NCBI RefSeq assembly: GCF_009569385.1
Contig: NZ_WBOF01000002.1
Coordinates: 310,001 to 374,000, forward strand
Direction of reading: 5' to 3'
Length of the DNA stretch: 64,000 bases
From: Streptomyces kaniharaensis
GTDB lineage: Bacteria; Actinomycetota; Actinomycetes; Streptomycetales; Streptomycetaceae
Part shown: positions 35,633-43,162 of the stretch, one piece after another
How positions within the stretch are numbered: position 1 is the first letter of the stretch
Layout: each line of letters opens with the position of its first letter
Notes under the pieces: model-generated
The model's database searches: none
Seen by the model: only the letters and a program-made list of their open reading frames with translations
Told to the model about the DNA's origin: nothing
Program-made: the position numbers and the translations under genes

Positions 35633-36172
35633 GTGGAGCAGGGGCGGATGGAACTGGCGTACACGCCGACGGGCGAGGACTTCCGCGAGGCCTTCGCAGC
35701 CCAGGCCCGGCACACCACGGTGGGCCGGGCGGCACGGGTGGTCTGGTGGGTCCCGGCGGCGGTCTCGCTGCTGGGCGGCGCGCTGAAGCTGGCGGACGGC
35801 GAGGTGGGGGCCTCGGACGTGGTGATGGCGGTCGCCCTGGTGGCGCTGGCGGTGTACGCCCCGCGGCTGCAAGCGGCCTCGGCGCACCGCCGGGTGACCC
35901 GGCGCGGCGGGCCCCGCACCGTGGTGGTGGACGGCGCCGGGGTGACCGTCACCGACCGGTGCGGCACCCAGACCCGGGCGTGGGCGACGCTGTCGGGCTT
36001 CGTGGAGACGGAGCACCTGTTCGTGGTGCTCAACCGCAGCGGCTCCTGCCTGCTCATCCTGGCCAAGCGCGGGACGGCGGACCCCGACGCGCTGCGCGCC
36101 CTGCTCGCCCGGCACGCGGCCCCGGTCGACCGTCCGGCGCCTGCAGGCCCGGCCCCGGAGGTCCGGGCCTGA
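35633..36172 (+). CDS. YcxB-family membrane protein
   Basis: A 179-residue protein. The opening MELAYTPTGEDFREAFAAQA is typical of YcxB proteins, followed by two membrane helices (VVWWVPAAVSLLGGALKLAD and VVMAVALVALAVYAPRL, residues about 30-85). Then comes a cytoplasmic or external beta-domain: RTVVVDGAGVTVTDRCGTQT, WATLSGFVETEHLFVVLNRS and LLILAKRGTADPDALRALLA. The domain resembles a PH-like fold. GTG 35633 is five bases after AGGGAG; ATG 35648 is an alternative. Function of the family is unknown. It lies just upstream of an old IS630 tail. Confidence 0.8.
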   Translation: MEQGRMELAYTPTGEDFREAFAAQARHTTVGRAARVVWWVPAAVSLLGGALKLADGEVGASDVVMAVALVALAVYAPRLQAASAHRRVTRRGGPRTVVVDGAGVTVTDRCGTQTRAWATLSGFVETEHLFVVLNRSGSCLLILAKRGTADPDALRALLARHAAPVDRPAPAGPAPEVRA

Positions 36173-36359
36173 TGGAACCCGGGCCCGGGCCAGGCCGTTG
36201 ACTGCGACAGCCGCCGCACAGGGAGCGCGACAGGGGGCGCGACAGCCACCGGAGGCCGCGAAAGCGGAAGCCGGGACGACTGGGTCGTGGGCCGGTGCTG
36301 CTTCCAACTGTGGGCAGCGTACGGTCGCCCAGGAATCAGCACCGGCCCGACGGTCGGTC

Positions 36360-36513
36360 CCAACCCTGACCCGACGTCTACTACGCCGCGGCCAGTTCGC
36401 CTCCCGCGACGAACTGGCCGCGGCCATCGACACCTTCGTGTTGGCCTTGCGACGAACACGACGCCAAGCCCTACCGCTGGACCTTCGACGGCGGCCCACT
36501 CAAAGCCGCATGA
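36360..36513 (+). pseudogene. Old IS630-type transposase tail, copy 1
   Basis: The plus strand reads LLRRGQFASRDELAAAIDTF and VLA, then, after a one-base shift, EHDAKPYRWTFDGGPLKAA and TGA at 36511. This is the C-terminal end of an IS630-family transposase. The second copy at 39053-39136 reads FVLAYDEHDAKPYRWTYDGS without the shift. Confidence 0.65.
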
Positions 36514-36544
36514 ACCCTCGAAGGACCAACGCGGCGCTGCACTA
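36451..36544 (+). repeat. 94-bp direct repeat, copy 1
   Basis: Bases 36451-36544 match 39074-39167 at 90 of 94 positions by eye. The unit is the 3' end of the old IS630 gene plus its downstream terminal bases and ends CACTA. In this copy the last TA is the target site of the IS630 element that follows; in copy 2 it is empty. Confidence 0.85.
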
Positions 36545-37701
36545 GTGTCCTGCGCCGGAGATCCGTCGTTAGTTGTGTGTGAGCTCTTCTTCTCCTGATC
36601 TCCCGGTGCGCCGTCGTGGTCCCGCCTTGGAACCGTTGTTGCTGTCCGACGAGGAACGGGCCACGCTGACGCGGTGGGCCCGCAGAGCCTCGTCCGCCCA
36701 GGCGTTGGCTCTGCGGGCCCGGATCGTGCTGGCCTGCGACGGTCCTGATGTGCCGTCGATCGTCGGCGTGGCAAGGGAGTTGGGCATCACTGCGGACACG
36801 GTCCGCAAGTGGCGACGCCGGTTCCTCGCCGAGAGGCTGGACGGCCTGGTAGACGAACCCCGACCGGGCCGGCCGCCCACGATCGCGGTCGACGAGATCG
36901 AGGCGGTCGTCGTGGCGACGCTGGAGGAGATCCCGAAGAACGCGACACACTGGTCCCGGAGCTCGATGGCCGCCCGCAGCGGCCTCTCGAAGTCGACCGT
37001 CGGACGGATCTGGCGGAAGTTCCAGCTCAAGCCCCACCTGGTCGGCACCTTCAAGCTGTCCACCGACCCGCTCTTCATCGAGAAGGTCCACGACGTGATC
37101 GGCCTGTACTTCGACCCGCCCGAAGGTGCGGTGGTGCTGTCGGTCGACGAGAAGTCGCAGATCCAGGCCCTCGACCGCTCCCAGCCGGTCCTGCCCATGA
37201 TGCCGGGCATGCCGGAGCGTCGAACCCACGACTACGTGCGCAACGGTCTGACCACCCTGTTCGCCGCGTTCGACACCAGCAGCGGGAAGGTCATCACTTC
37301 ACTGCACCGCCGGCACCGTGCGGCGGAGTTCAAGAAGTTCCTCGTCAAGATCGACCGCGAGGTTCCCGACGGGCTCGACATCCACCTGATCTGCGACAAT
37401 TACGGCACCCACAAGACCCCGGCCATCCGTGCCTGGCTGGCGCAACATCCCCGATTCCATATGCACTTCACCCCGACCGGGTCCTCGTGGATCAACCAGG
37501 TGGAGCGGTGGTTCGGCTTTCTCACCGACCAGATGATCCGACGTGGTGCCCACAAGAACGTTCAGGCCCTTGAGAGGGACATCCGCGCCTGGATCAAGAA
37601 CTGGAACGAGGACCCCAAACCGTTCACCTGGACCAAGACCGCCGACGAGATCCTTCGACTCCCTCGCCCGATTCTGCCGACGGATCTCCGGCGCAGGACA
37701 C
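36545..37701 (+). mobile_element. IS630-family insertion sequence, 1157 bp
   Basis: Terminal inverted repeats of 24 perfect bases lie at 36545-36568 (GTGTCCTGCGCC...) and 37678-37701 (...GGCGCAGGACAC). The element is flanked by TA on both sides (36543-36544 and 37702-37703), the target duplication expected for this family. It inserted into the end of the older IS630 remnant at 36451-36544. Its right edge forms part of the stop codon of the neighbouring hydrolase. The single gene has an apparent frameshift near its 3' end. Confidence 0.92.
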
Positions 37702-37704
37702 TAG
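36579..37704 (+). CDS. IS630-family transposase (3' frameshift)
   Basis: From GTG 36579 (TTG 36573 also possible): an N-terminal helix-turn-helix SIVGVARELGITADTVRKWR, then RSGLSKSTVGRIWRKFQLKP. The DDE residues appear in VVLSVDEKSQIQALDRSQP, DIHLICDNYGTHKTPAIRAW and GSSWINQVERWFGFLTDQ. Up to ADEIL the sequence is normal. After that, one extra base near 37655 moves translation to RLPRPILPTDLRRR, and the frame then runs open far beyond the element to 38420. In the other frame the expected tail ARFCRRISGAGH ends in TAG at 37702-37704, a stop made by the TA duplication plus G. The catalytic domain itself is intact. Confidence 0.85.
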
Positions 37705-38903
37705 GGCTGGAAGAGTACTTCCGGATTGTTCGGCGAGGGGCCGTCCAGCAGCGGACGGTGGATCCTCTTCAGGGTCTGGTCGAAGAACGCTGTCACGTAC
37801 TCGCGGGTGATCTCCACCCCGCGTTCCGGGGAGAGGGGCGGCGTCGGGAACCCGGCCTGCTCGTGAAGCAGGTCCAGGTCGCTGAAGCTGAAGTGGTCGG
37901 CGCCGGCGACCGTCAGCCACTTCTTGTAGCCGCCGAGGGCGGCCCAGACCTGCCCCCACGTGGTGTCGTCGCCACCGACCGGGTGGTTGTCGGCCGTACC
38001 CAGCATGAGGAACGGCCGGTTGATCTGGCCGGGCATCGGGGCCGGCTTGAAGGCGCCGTCCATGTTCACGCCGGCCCGTACTCGCGGGTCGGCGATCATC
38101 GTGGCGGAGGCCGCCGCTCCGCCGATGGAGTGTCCGGCCATGCCGATCTCGTGCTTGTCGATGAGGTGTGCCAGGCGCCACCCGGTATTGCCATGCGTCA
38201 ACTGGTCGATCAAGAAGGACACGTCCCGCGCGCGGCTGGCGGGGATGGAGTCGATCCGCGCCGGGTCACCGCAGATCGCGCACGGCGGCGTCTGGCCGTT
38301 CGCCAGCGTCTCGCCGCTGTCCTCGTAGGTGTCGCCGACGAGCGCGACGACGTAGCCGTGACTGGCCAGGTCGGTCGCGAGCGAGGTGAGCGTGATGCGC
38401 GGGTCCTCGTGCGCGGGTGAGAGGACCACCAGCGGATACTTGCCGCGCTGCGGCCGCGCGCCGTCGAAGGCGTGAGTGGTGACGCTGGAAAGGGTCTGTG
38501 GGGTGACGCCGGAGCTCGTCGGCAGCTTCTGCCGCTGGACGATTCCGGCTGCCTCGGCGAGGGTCATGTAGGGGGCCGGGGTCCCGGTTCCGGGGACGGC
38601 CGGGTAGACCATCGTGACGGCCAGTTGGCGGGGGCCGGATGACGGCACCCACGGGTCAAGACGGCTCGCGTCGGTGAGGTGGATGACGTCCTCGCCGGCG
38701 GCGTAGGGGCCGGTCGGCGCGGGGAGCGTGCCTTGGAAGGACCGCGTGGGCGCGGCGGCCTTGGCTGGTGCGGTGTCGAACGCGTGCGTGGCCACCGGTG
38801 TGACCGACGGTGTGGTCGTGGCGGCGAACCCGGCGCCGGTTCCGGTGACGAGGGCGGCGAGCGCCAGCACCGCGACAGCGCTGATACGGCGATTGCGTTT
38901 CAT
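37701..38903 (-). CDS. Secreted alpha/beta hydrolase (PAF-AH/chlorophyllase-like)
   Basis: A 400-residue exported protein. MKRNRRISAVAVLALAALVT followed by GTGAGFAAT is a Sec signal peptide, which fixes ATG 38903. The hydrolase core has LVVLSPAHEDPRITLTSLAT, DLASHGYVVALVGDTYED, HEIGMAGHSIGGAAASATMI (nucleophile Ser), GVNMDGAFKPAPMP and VAGADHFSFSDLDLLHEQAG (His). It should cleave ester or lipid bonds outside the cell. The stop TAG is formed by bases 37703-37701, the TA duplication plus the terminal base of IS630, so the C-terminus may be slightly shortened. It diverges from a two-component system, as does its relative at 18250-19690. Confidence 0.88.
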   Translation of the reverse strand: MKRNRRISAVAVLALAALVTGTGAGFAATTTPSVTPVATHAFDTAPAKAAAPTRSFQGTLPAPTGPYAAGEDVIHLTDASRLDPWVPSSGPRQLAVTMVYPAVPGTGTPAPYMTLAEAAGIVQRQKLPTSSGVTPQTLSSVTTHAFDGARPQRGKYPLVVLSPAHEDPRITLTSLATDLASHGYVVALVGDTYEDSGETLANGQTPPCAICGDPARIDSIPASRARDVSFLIDQLTHGNTGWRLAHLIDKHEIGMAGHSIGGAAASATMIADPRVRAGVNMDGAFKPAPMPGQINRPFLMLGTADNHPVGGDDTTWGQVWAALGGYKKWLTVAGADHFSFSDLDLLHEQAGFPTPPLSPERGVEITREYVTAFFDQTLKRIHRPLLDGPSPNNPEVLFQP

Positions 38904-39052
38904 GGGATCGACGCTAGGTTCCACAGCTCCGTATCGAATCAACCCACAGAGGCAAACATTCCGGTGCCGTTCGTAGCCCCCACGAGGTACCGGAGTCATA
39001 CGCCGGGACTATGTCGTGCGGCGCGGGGCTCCCTTCGCCGGCATCGTCGAGC

Positions 39053-39167
39053 GCCACCTTCGTCCTGGCCTACGACGAACACGACGCCAAGCCCTACCGC
39101 TGGACCTACGACGGCAGCCCACTCAAAGCCGCATGAACCCCCGAAGGATCAACGCGGCGCTGCACTA
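39053..39167 (+). repeat. Old IS630 tail and 94-bp direct repeat, copy 2
   Basis: Reads FVLAYDEHDAKPYRWTYDGS and PLKAA followed by TGA at 39134-39136. Bases 39074-39167 are the second copy of the repeat at 36451-36544, in direct orientation and 2.6 kb away. The terminal TA (39166-39167) is unoccupied here. Confidence 0.8.
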
Positions 39168-39168
39168 A

Positions 39169-39182
39169 TACCCAGGTATCAC
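39169..39182. promoter_or_regulatory. TACCCAGGTATCAC motif, copy 1
   Basis: TACCCAGGTATCAC lies 78 bp before the kinase ATG; a copy differing by one base, TACCCGGGTATCAC, lies at 41249-41262 before the next membrane protein gene. It is centred on the near palindrome TACCCNGGTA. Confidence 0.45.
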
Positions 39183-39246
39183 CCCGTACCGGAGTAGCCC
39201 CCAAAATCTCGCACTCCGGTCCGACGCCCGTACGGGCCCCGGCTCC

Positions 39247-39252
39247 TAGGCT
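39247..39252 (+). promoter_or_regulatory. Putative -10 (TAGGCT) of the kinase operon
   Basis: TAGGCT ends eight bases before ATG 39261 and there is no ribosome site, which suggests a leaderless transcript. No clear -35 box is seen. Confidence 0.35.
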
Positions 39253-39260
39253 GGCCCGCG

Positions 39261-40565
39261 ATGAACACGCCCACCGCCACCGACGCCCGCAGCTACGCCG
39301 CCCGGCAACTGCGCGCCCTGTACCGCAACCTCACCACCCCGAACGGCGAGCCCACCCCGCTGTTCGGCAGCTCCCGCCGCCGCTGGATCCGCCGCTTCCC
39401 GTACGCCGTCGCGATGATCCTCCAGATCCCGCTGATCTCCGCCGGAATCGCCTGCCTGCGCGGCTTCTACGACGTGCCCCTCCCCGTCGCCGCCGCCCTG
39501 ACCCTCGCCCAGACCACGCCGCTGCTGCTCGCCACCACCCGGCCCCTGGCCGCCTGGTGGATCAGCGCGGCCACCCTGGTCACCACCGCCACCGTCACCG
39601 CCAGGCACCCCCACCTGATGGGCAGCTGGCCGTGGACGGCGCCGATGGTCATCGCGTACACCTTCGTGCTGCTCGCCCTCGGGCTGCGCGAGCGCCGACC
39701 CACCGTGATCGCGGTCTGGGTCACCACCGTGCTGCTCACCGCCCTCACCGTCCTGCTCGGCCAGCCCCGGGCCGCGGACGGCACCGCCGTGCTGCTGATC
39801 GCCCTCAGCGGCGCCGCGCTGCTGCTCGGCTGGGCCGTGCGCGACCGCGCCGAGGCCCGGCGGCTGCTCAGCGAGCAGGAGCACATCAGCGAGGTCGAGC
39901 GCGAACGGCGCACCCTGCTGGAGGAACGCGCCCGCATCGCCCGGGAGTTGCACGACGTCGTCGCCCACCACATGTCGGTCATCGCGGTGCAGGCCGTCAG
40001 CGCGCCGTACCGGATCGAGGGCGTCCCGGCCGCCGCCGCCGAGGAGTTCACCGCCATCGCGGACGGCGCCCGCCAGTCCCTGTCCGAGATGCGCCGGCTG
40101 CTCGGCGTGCTGCGCAGCGAGGAGTCCGCCACCGAGAGGGCCCCGCAGCCCGGGCTGCCCCAACTCGCCCAGCTGGTCGAGGCGGTGACCCGGGCCGGGG
40201 TGCCCGCCGAACTCGCCGTCGAGGACGGGCTCGACGCCCGGATGCCGCCCGCCGCCGCCCTGTCCGCGTACCGGATCGTGCAGGAGGCGCTGGCCAACGT
40301 CGTCCGGCACGCGCCCGGGGCCCGCGCCTGGGTGTCGCTGGCCTCGGACGGCCCGCAGCTGCGGGTGACGGTCGTCAACGCGCCCCCCGCGGAGCGCACC
40401 GAGTCCCTGGAGGCCGCCGCCGAGGGTACCGGGCACGGACTGGTCGGAATGCGCGAACGCGTCCGGCTGGCGGGTGGCAGTCTGGACACCGGCCCGCTGC
40501 CGGACGGCGGCTTCAAGGTGGCCGCCGTCCTGCTAATCGAACCGCCCCGGGAGACAGCCGCATGA
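39261..40565 (+). CDS. Sensor histidine kinase (NarX/DesK type)
   Basis: A 434-residue kinase. Residues about 45-185 contain five to six membrane helices (YAVAMILQIPLISAGIACL, AAALTLAQTTPLLLATT, MVIAYTFVLLALGL, AVLLIALSGAALLLGW). HisKA_3: LLEERARIARELHDVVAHHM, with His in ELHDVVAHH. ATP site: YRIVQEALANVVRHAPG and GHGLVGMRERVRLAGG. A coiled linker rich in Glu and Arg (SEQEHISEVERERRTL) joins the sensor and kinase parts. The stop overlaps the regulator start. Signal unknown; short extracellular loops suggest a membrane-embedded signal, as in DesK-like kinases. Confidence 0.92.
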   Translation: MNTPTATDARSYAARQLRALYRNLTTPNGEPTPLFGSSRRRWIRRFPYAVAMILQIPLISAGIACLRGFYDVPLPVAAALTLAQTTPLLLATTRPLAAWWISAATLVTTATVTARHPHLMGSWPWTAPMVIAYTFVLLALGLRERRPTVIAVWVTTVLLTALTVLLGQPRAADGTAVLLIALSGAALLLGWAVRDRAEARRLLSEQEHISEVERERRTLLEERARIARELHDVVAHHMSVIAVQAVSAPYRIEGVPAAAAEEFTAIADGARQSLSEMRRLLGVLRSEESATERAPQPGLPQLAQLVEAVTRAGVPAELAVEDGLDARMPPAAALSAYRIVQEALANVVRHAPGARAWVSLASDGPQLRVTVVNAPPAERTESLEAAAEGTGHGLVGMRERVRLAGGSLDTGPLPDGGFKVAAVLLIEPPRETAA

Positions 40566-41236
40566 CCATCCGCGTGATCATCGTCGACGACCAGGCCATG
40601 GTGCGGGCCGGCTTCGCCGCCCTGCTGAACGCCCAGAGCGACATCGACGTGGTGGGGGACGCGGCGGACGGCGTCGAGGCCCTGGAGGTCAGCGGCCGCA
40701 CCCACCCGGACGTGGTGCTGATGGACGTCCGCATGCCCGTCATGGACGGCCTGGAGGCCGCCCGCCGGCTGCTTGACCCCTCCGTCCCGGGAGCGCACCG
40801 GCCCAAGGTGCTGATGCTGACCACCTTCGACGTGGACGACTACGTGTACGAGGCGCTGCGCGCCGGGGCGAGCGGCTTCCTACTCAAGGACGCCCCGCCC
40901 GCCGACCTGATCACCGCCGTCCGGGTCGTGGCGGGCGGCGAGGCGCTGCTCGCGCCGAGCGTCACCCGCCGCCTGATCGAGGACTTCGCCCGCGCCCGGC
41001 CCGCCCGGCGCCGCGACCCCAAGCTGCGGCTCAACGGCCTGACCCCGCGCGAGACGGAGGTGCTGGAGCTGATCGCCCGGGGCCTGTCCAACCAGGAGAT
41101 CGCCGCGCAGCTGGTGCTCGCCGAACAGACCGTCAAGACCCACATCGGGCGCATCCTCGCTAAGCTCGACCTGCGCGACCGGACCCAGGCCGTCGTGCTC
41201 GCCTACGAGTCCGGGCTCGTGACGCCTGGCCAGTAG
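40562..41236 (+). CDS. NarL/LuxR-family response regulator
   Basis: A 224-residue regulator with receiver motifs IIVDDQAMVRAGFAALLNAQ, phospho-Asp in DVVLMDVRMPVMDG, and Lys in GFLLKDAPPADL. The DNA-binding domain has LNGLTPRETEVLELIARGLS and AEQTVKTHIGRILAKLDLRD. Translation is coupled to the kinase through ATGA. It shares the MTIR-[IV]-[IL]-I-x-DD start and domain layout with the regulator at 21401-22066, so the two systems are paralogous in type. Likely targets are its own operon, the divergent secreted hydrolase and the following membrane protein, based on the repeated sites around it. Confidence 0.93.
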   Translation: MTIRVIIVDDQAMVRAGFAALLNAQSDIDVVGDAADGVEALEVSGRTHPDVVLMDVRMPVMDGLEAARRLLDPSVPGAHRPKVLMLTTFDVDDYVYEALRAGASGFLLKDAPPADLITAVRVVAGGEALLAPSVTRRLIEDFARARPARRRDPKLRLNGLTPRETEVLELIARGLSNQEIAAQLVLAEQTVKTHIGRILAKLDLRDRTQAVVLAYESGLVTPGQ

Positions 41237-41248
41237 AGCCCCCATGAG

Positions 41249-41262
41249 TACCCGGGTATCAC
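41249..41262. promoter_or_regulatory. TACCCGGGTATCAC motif, copy 2
   Basis: Perfect palindrome TACCCGGGTA followed by TCAC, 12 bp after the regulator stop and 97 bp before ATG 41359. One base differs from copy 1 at 39169. Confidence 0.45.
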
Positions 41263-41358
41263 GCCGAAGTTGGCCCCGCAGTGTGACGTCCGCGGGGCCG
41301 TCGCCTTCCTAGATTCCTCCTCGTCGCCACAGCCGGACGAGCGAGGGAGCACAGGGAC

Positions 41359-41835
41359 ATGGGGACGCATCGGGTCCGTCTGGTCCGCGAGGACGCCGGT
41401 TCGGGCTCCGGTGTCTCGCGGATCCTTCCGAAGGCCGCGGCCGCTTCGACGTTCCCCCTGCTGCTTCGCCGGGCGGCCACGGTCCTCACCGTGCTCGGGC
41501 TGGCCATGATTCCCTGGCTGGTCTTCCTGCACACCGGGCTGCCGGCCACCGCTCAGGCCTCGCACTGGGCCTGGACGTGGACGGGTCTGGACAGCTTTGA
41601 GGCGCTCGGCCTGTTCTCCACCGGACTGCTCCTCAGGCGCGGCGACTGCCGGGCCTGCCTGACCTCCGCCGCGACTTCGGCCCTGCTGCTGGTCGACACC
41701 TGGTTCGACACCATGACGGCTGCCCCGGGTTCGGACTTCAAGCTGGCGGTGCTGATGGCGGTCTTCGCCGAGTTGCCGCTGGCGGTGGCCTGCGCGGCTC
41801 TCGCGACCCGGACCTTCCCTCGGCCGGGCCGATGA
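41359..41835 (+). CDS. Small membrane protein, unknown
   Basis: A 158-residue protein with four membrane helices: TVLTVLGLAMIPWLVFL, FEALGLFSTGLLL, CLTSAATSALLLVDTWF and LAVLMAVFAELPLAVACAAL. The loop HTGLPATAQASHWAWTWTGL is external by the positive-inside rule (the N-terminal end is Arg-rich). RGDCRACL holds a Cys pair. ATG 41359 follows AGGGAC. I recognise similar four-helix proteins in Streptomyces but no family name. Its place after the regulator and a shared motif suggests control by that two-component system. Confidence 0.7.
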   Translation: MGTHRVRLVREDAGSGSGVSRILPKAAAASTFPLLLRRAATVLTVLGLAMIPWLVFLHTGLPATAQASHWAWTWTGLDSFEALGLFSTGLLLRRGDCRACLTSAATSALLLVDTWFDTMTAAPGSDFKLAVLMAVFAELPLAVACAALATRTFPRPGR

Positions 41836-42048
41836 GCGGAAGAGTTCGTGACGGTGATCGGCGCGTGCGGTCCGGTCCGTTTCGGAAGTCCCCGGCCTGC
41901 CGCAACGGCGGTCCACGGGCGGTTCGTTCGGCCCGCTCGGGTCGACTGCCGACAAAGTCGGCGCTGGCGCAAGCAGATTGCACACAAACACAACTGATTG
42001 ACCATCAGAGATGCTTCGATGGCCCAATCGGACATTTAGGGAGGAATT

Positions 42049-42660
42049 ATGAGGCATTCGCGGGCATTGATCAGCGCGGGCGCTGCCGCCGCCGTCGCCA
42101 CCTGGTGGTTCACCGACTCCGCGCCGTACCCGTACTCTCAGCGCTGGCTGCTCGACCTGCCGCTGCCGTTCCTGACTCTGAAGCGCCTGGACCACGTGCT
42201 GCAGGCCCGGGAGGGCGAGAGGATCCTGGAGATAGGCCCCGGAACCGGCCTGCAGTCGCTGCACGTCGCACCGCAGCTGGGCCCGAACGGCCAGCTGGAC
42301 ATCGTGGACATCCAGCAGAAGATGCTCGACCACGTGGGCCGCCGGGCCAAGGAGCAGGGCATCGACAACATCGTGCCGAACTGCGCCGACGCACATGAAC
42401 TTCCTTTTGCGGATGACTCGTTCGATGCGGCTTACCTGGTGACGGCGCTGGGCGAGATCCCGGATCCGGCGCGTACGCTGGCCGAGCTGCGCCGGGCGCT
42501 GAAGCCGTTCGGGCGGCTGGTGGTCGGCGAGTTCTTCGACCGGCATCAGATCCGGCCGTCCTCGCTGATCAGCCTGGCGGAGGGAGCCGGGATGCGGGTC
42601 GCCCGGCTTTTCGGTCCGCCGTTCGCGTACTACGCGGTGCTGCGTCCGATCGACGCCTGA
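42049..42660 (+). CDS. Class I SAM-dependent methyltransferase
   Basis: A 203-residue enzyme. Motif I, ERILEIGPGTGLQSLHVAPQ, binds S-adenosylmethionine; motif II is GQLDIVDIQQKMLDHV; the acidic loop NCADAHELPFADDSFDAAYL and LGEIPDPARTLAELRRAL are typical of UbiE/Methyltransf_11 enzymes. The N-terminus, RALISAGAAAAVATWWFTDS, is hydrophobic and could anchor the protein in the membrane, as in phospholipid or quinone methyltransferases. AGGGAGG lies five bases before ATG 42049, an unusually strong site. The 200 bp upstream are AT-richer than the flanks and likely hold its promoter. Substrate unknown. Confidence 0.88.
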   Translation: MRHSRALISAGAAAAVATWWFTDSAPYPYSQRWLLDLPLPFLTLKRLDHVLQAREGERILEIGPGTGLQSLHVAPQLGPNGQLDIVDIQQKMLDHVGRRAKEQGIDNIVPNCADAHELPFADDSFDAAYLVTALGEIPDPARTLAELRRALKPFGRLVVGEFFDRHQIRPSSLISLAEGAGMRVARLFGPPFAYYAVLRPIDA

Positions 42661-42720
42661 CGCCGCTCGGGCGGTTCCCGCCCGGCCGAACCATAGACTG
42701 GACGGCCGTAGCCGTAGGCA

Positions 42721-42831
42721 GTGTCGGTCTGGATCCGCTTCGGCAAGGGCGACATCGACGCCCCGGACGGCGTCGCCGTCATCGACCTCCGCGCGCCGAT
42801 CCGCGAAATCCAGACAGCAGCCGCCGGATAG
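42721..42831 (+). CDS. Possible 36-residue protein
   Basis: GTG 42721 opens a 36-residue frame: SVWIRFGKGDIDAPDGVAVI followed by DLRAPIREIQTAAAG and TAG. The residue order looks coding and TAGACT lies about 20 bp upstream. Too short to assign. It could be the end of a lost gene of the integrative element. Confidence 0.35.
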   Translation: MSVWIRFGKGDIDAPDGVAVIDLRAPIREIQTAAAG

Positions 42832-43162
42832 AGCACCCCGACCACCGGTCCCCCTGCCCAGGGCACAGGCTCCCGAGGGCAAGGGGGTACCCGGGCTACC
42901 CAGCACCCCGGGATGCGGTCCGCGCGGGCCAGCTGCTCGATCAGCTGACAGCGCGCCACAAGGCGAAGTCGGCCCGACGGTGCCGGCCGTCCCGATACCC
43001 TGCTGGCGGGCCGCTCGGTGTGTCGGTCCCGGACCGCTGACGGCCGCGACCGGCAGCACCAACGTCCTGACGGTGCCCCGCATCAACGCCCGCCTCGCAG
43101 CAGACTGTCCCGGTGCCGTCCAGTGGCCCGGATCGCGGGCCGGCCACCAGCAAGGACACCCG
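42832..43162. other. No gene supported
   Basis: No plausible frame or hairpin. The left boundary of the integrative-element remnant probably falls here; I found no repeat matching the DNA past the integrase end. Confidence 0.35.

Larger units (their letters stand above)
38987..39220. promoter_or_regulatory. ACCGGAGT half-sites between hydrolase and kinase genes
   Basis: GTACCGGAGT occurs at 38987-38996 and 39186-39195, and the inverse ACTCCGGT at 39213-39220. The last two form the inverted repeat ACCGGAGT-N17-ACTCCGGT (39188-39220), 40 bp before the kinase ATG. They are candidates for binding by the adjacent NarL-type regulator. Confidence 0.5.

Noticed and set aside
36573..38420. A 615-residue transposase reading through into the hydrolase region
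   Set aside because: The part after 37655 leaves the family sequence and is antisense to the hydrolase. The normal tail and TAG stop lie in another frame, so the length comes from one extra base.
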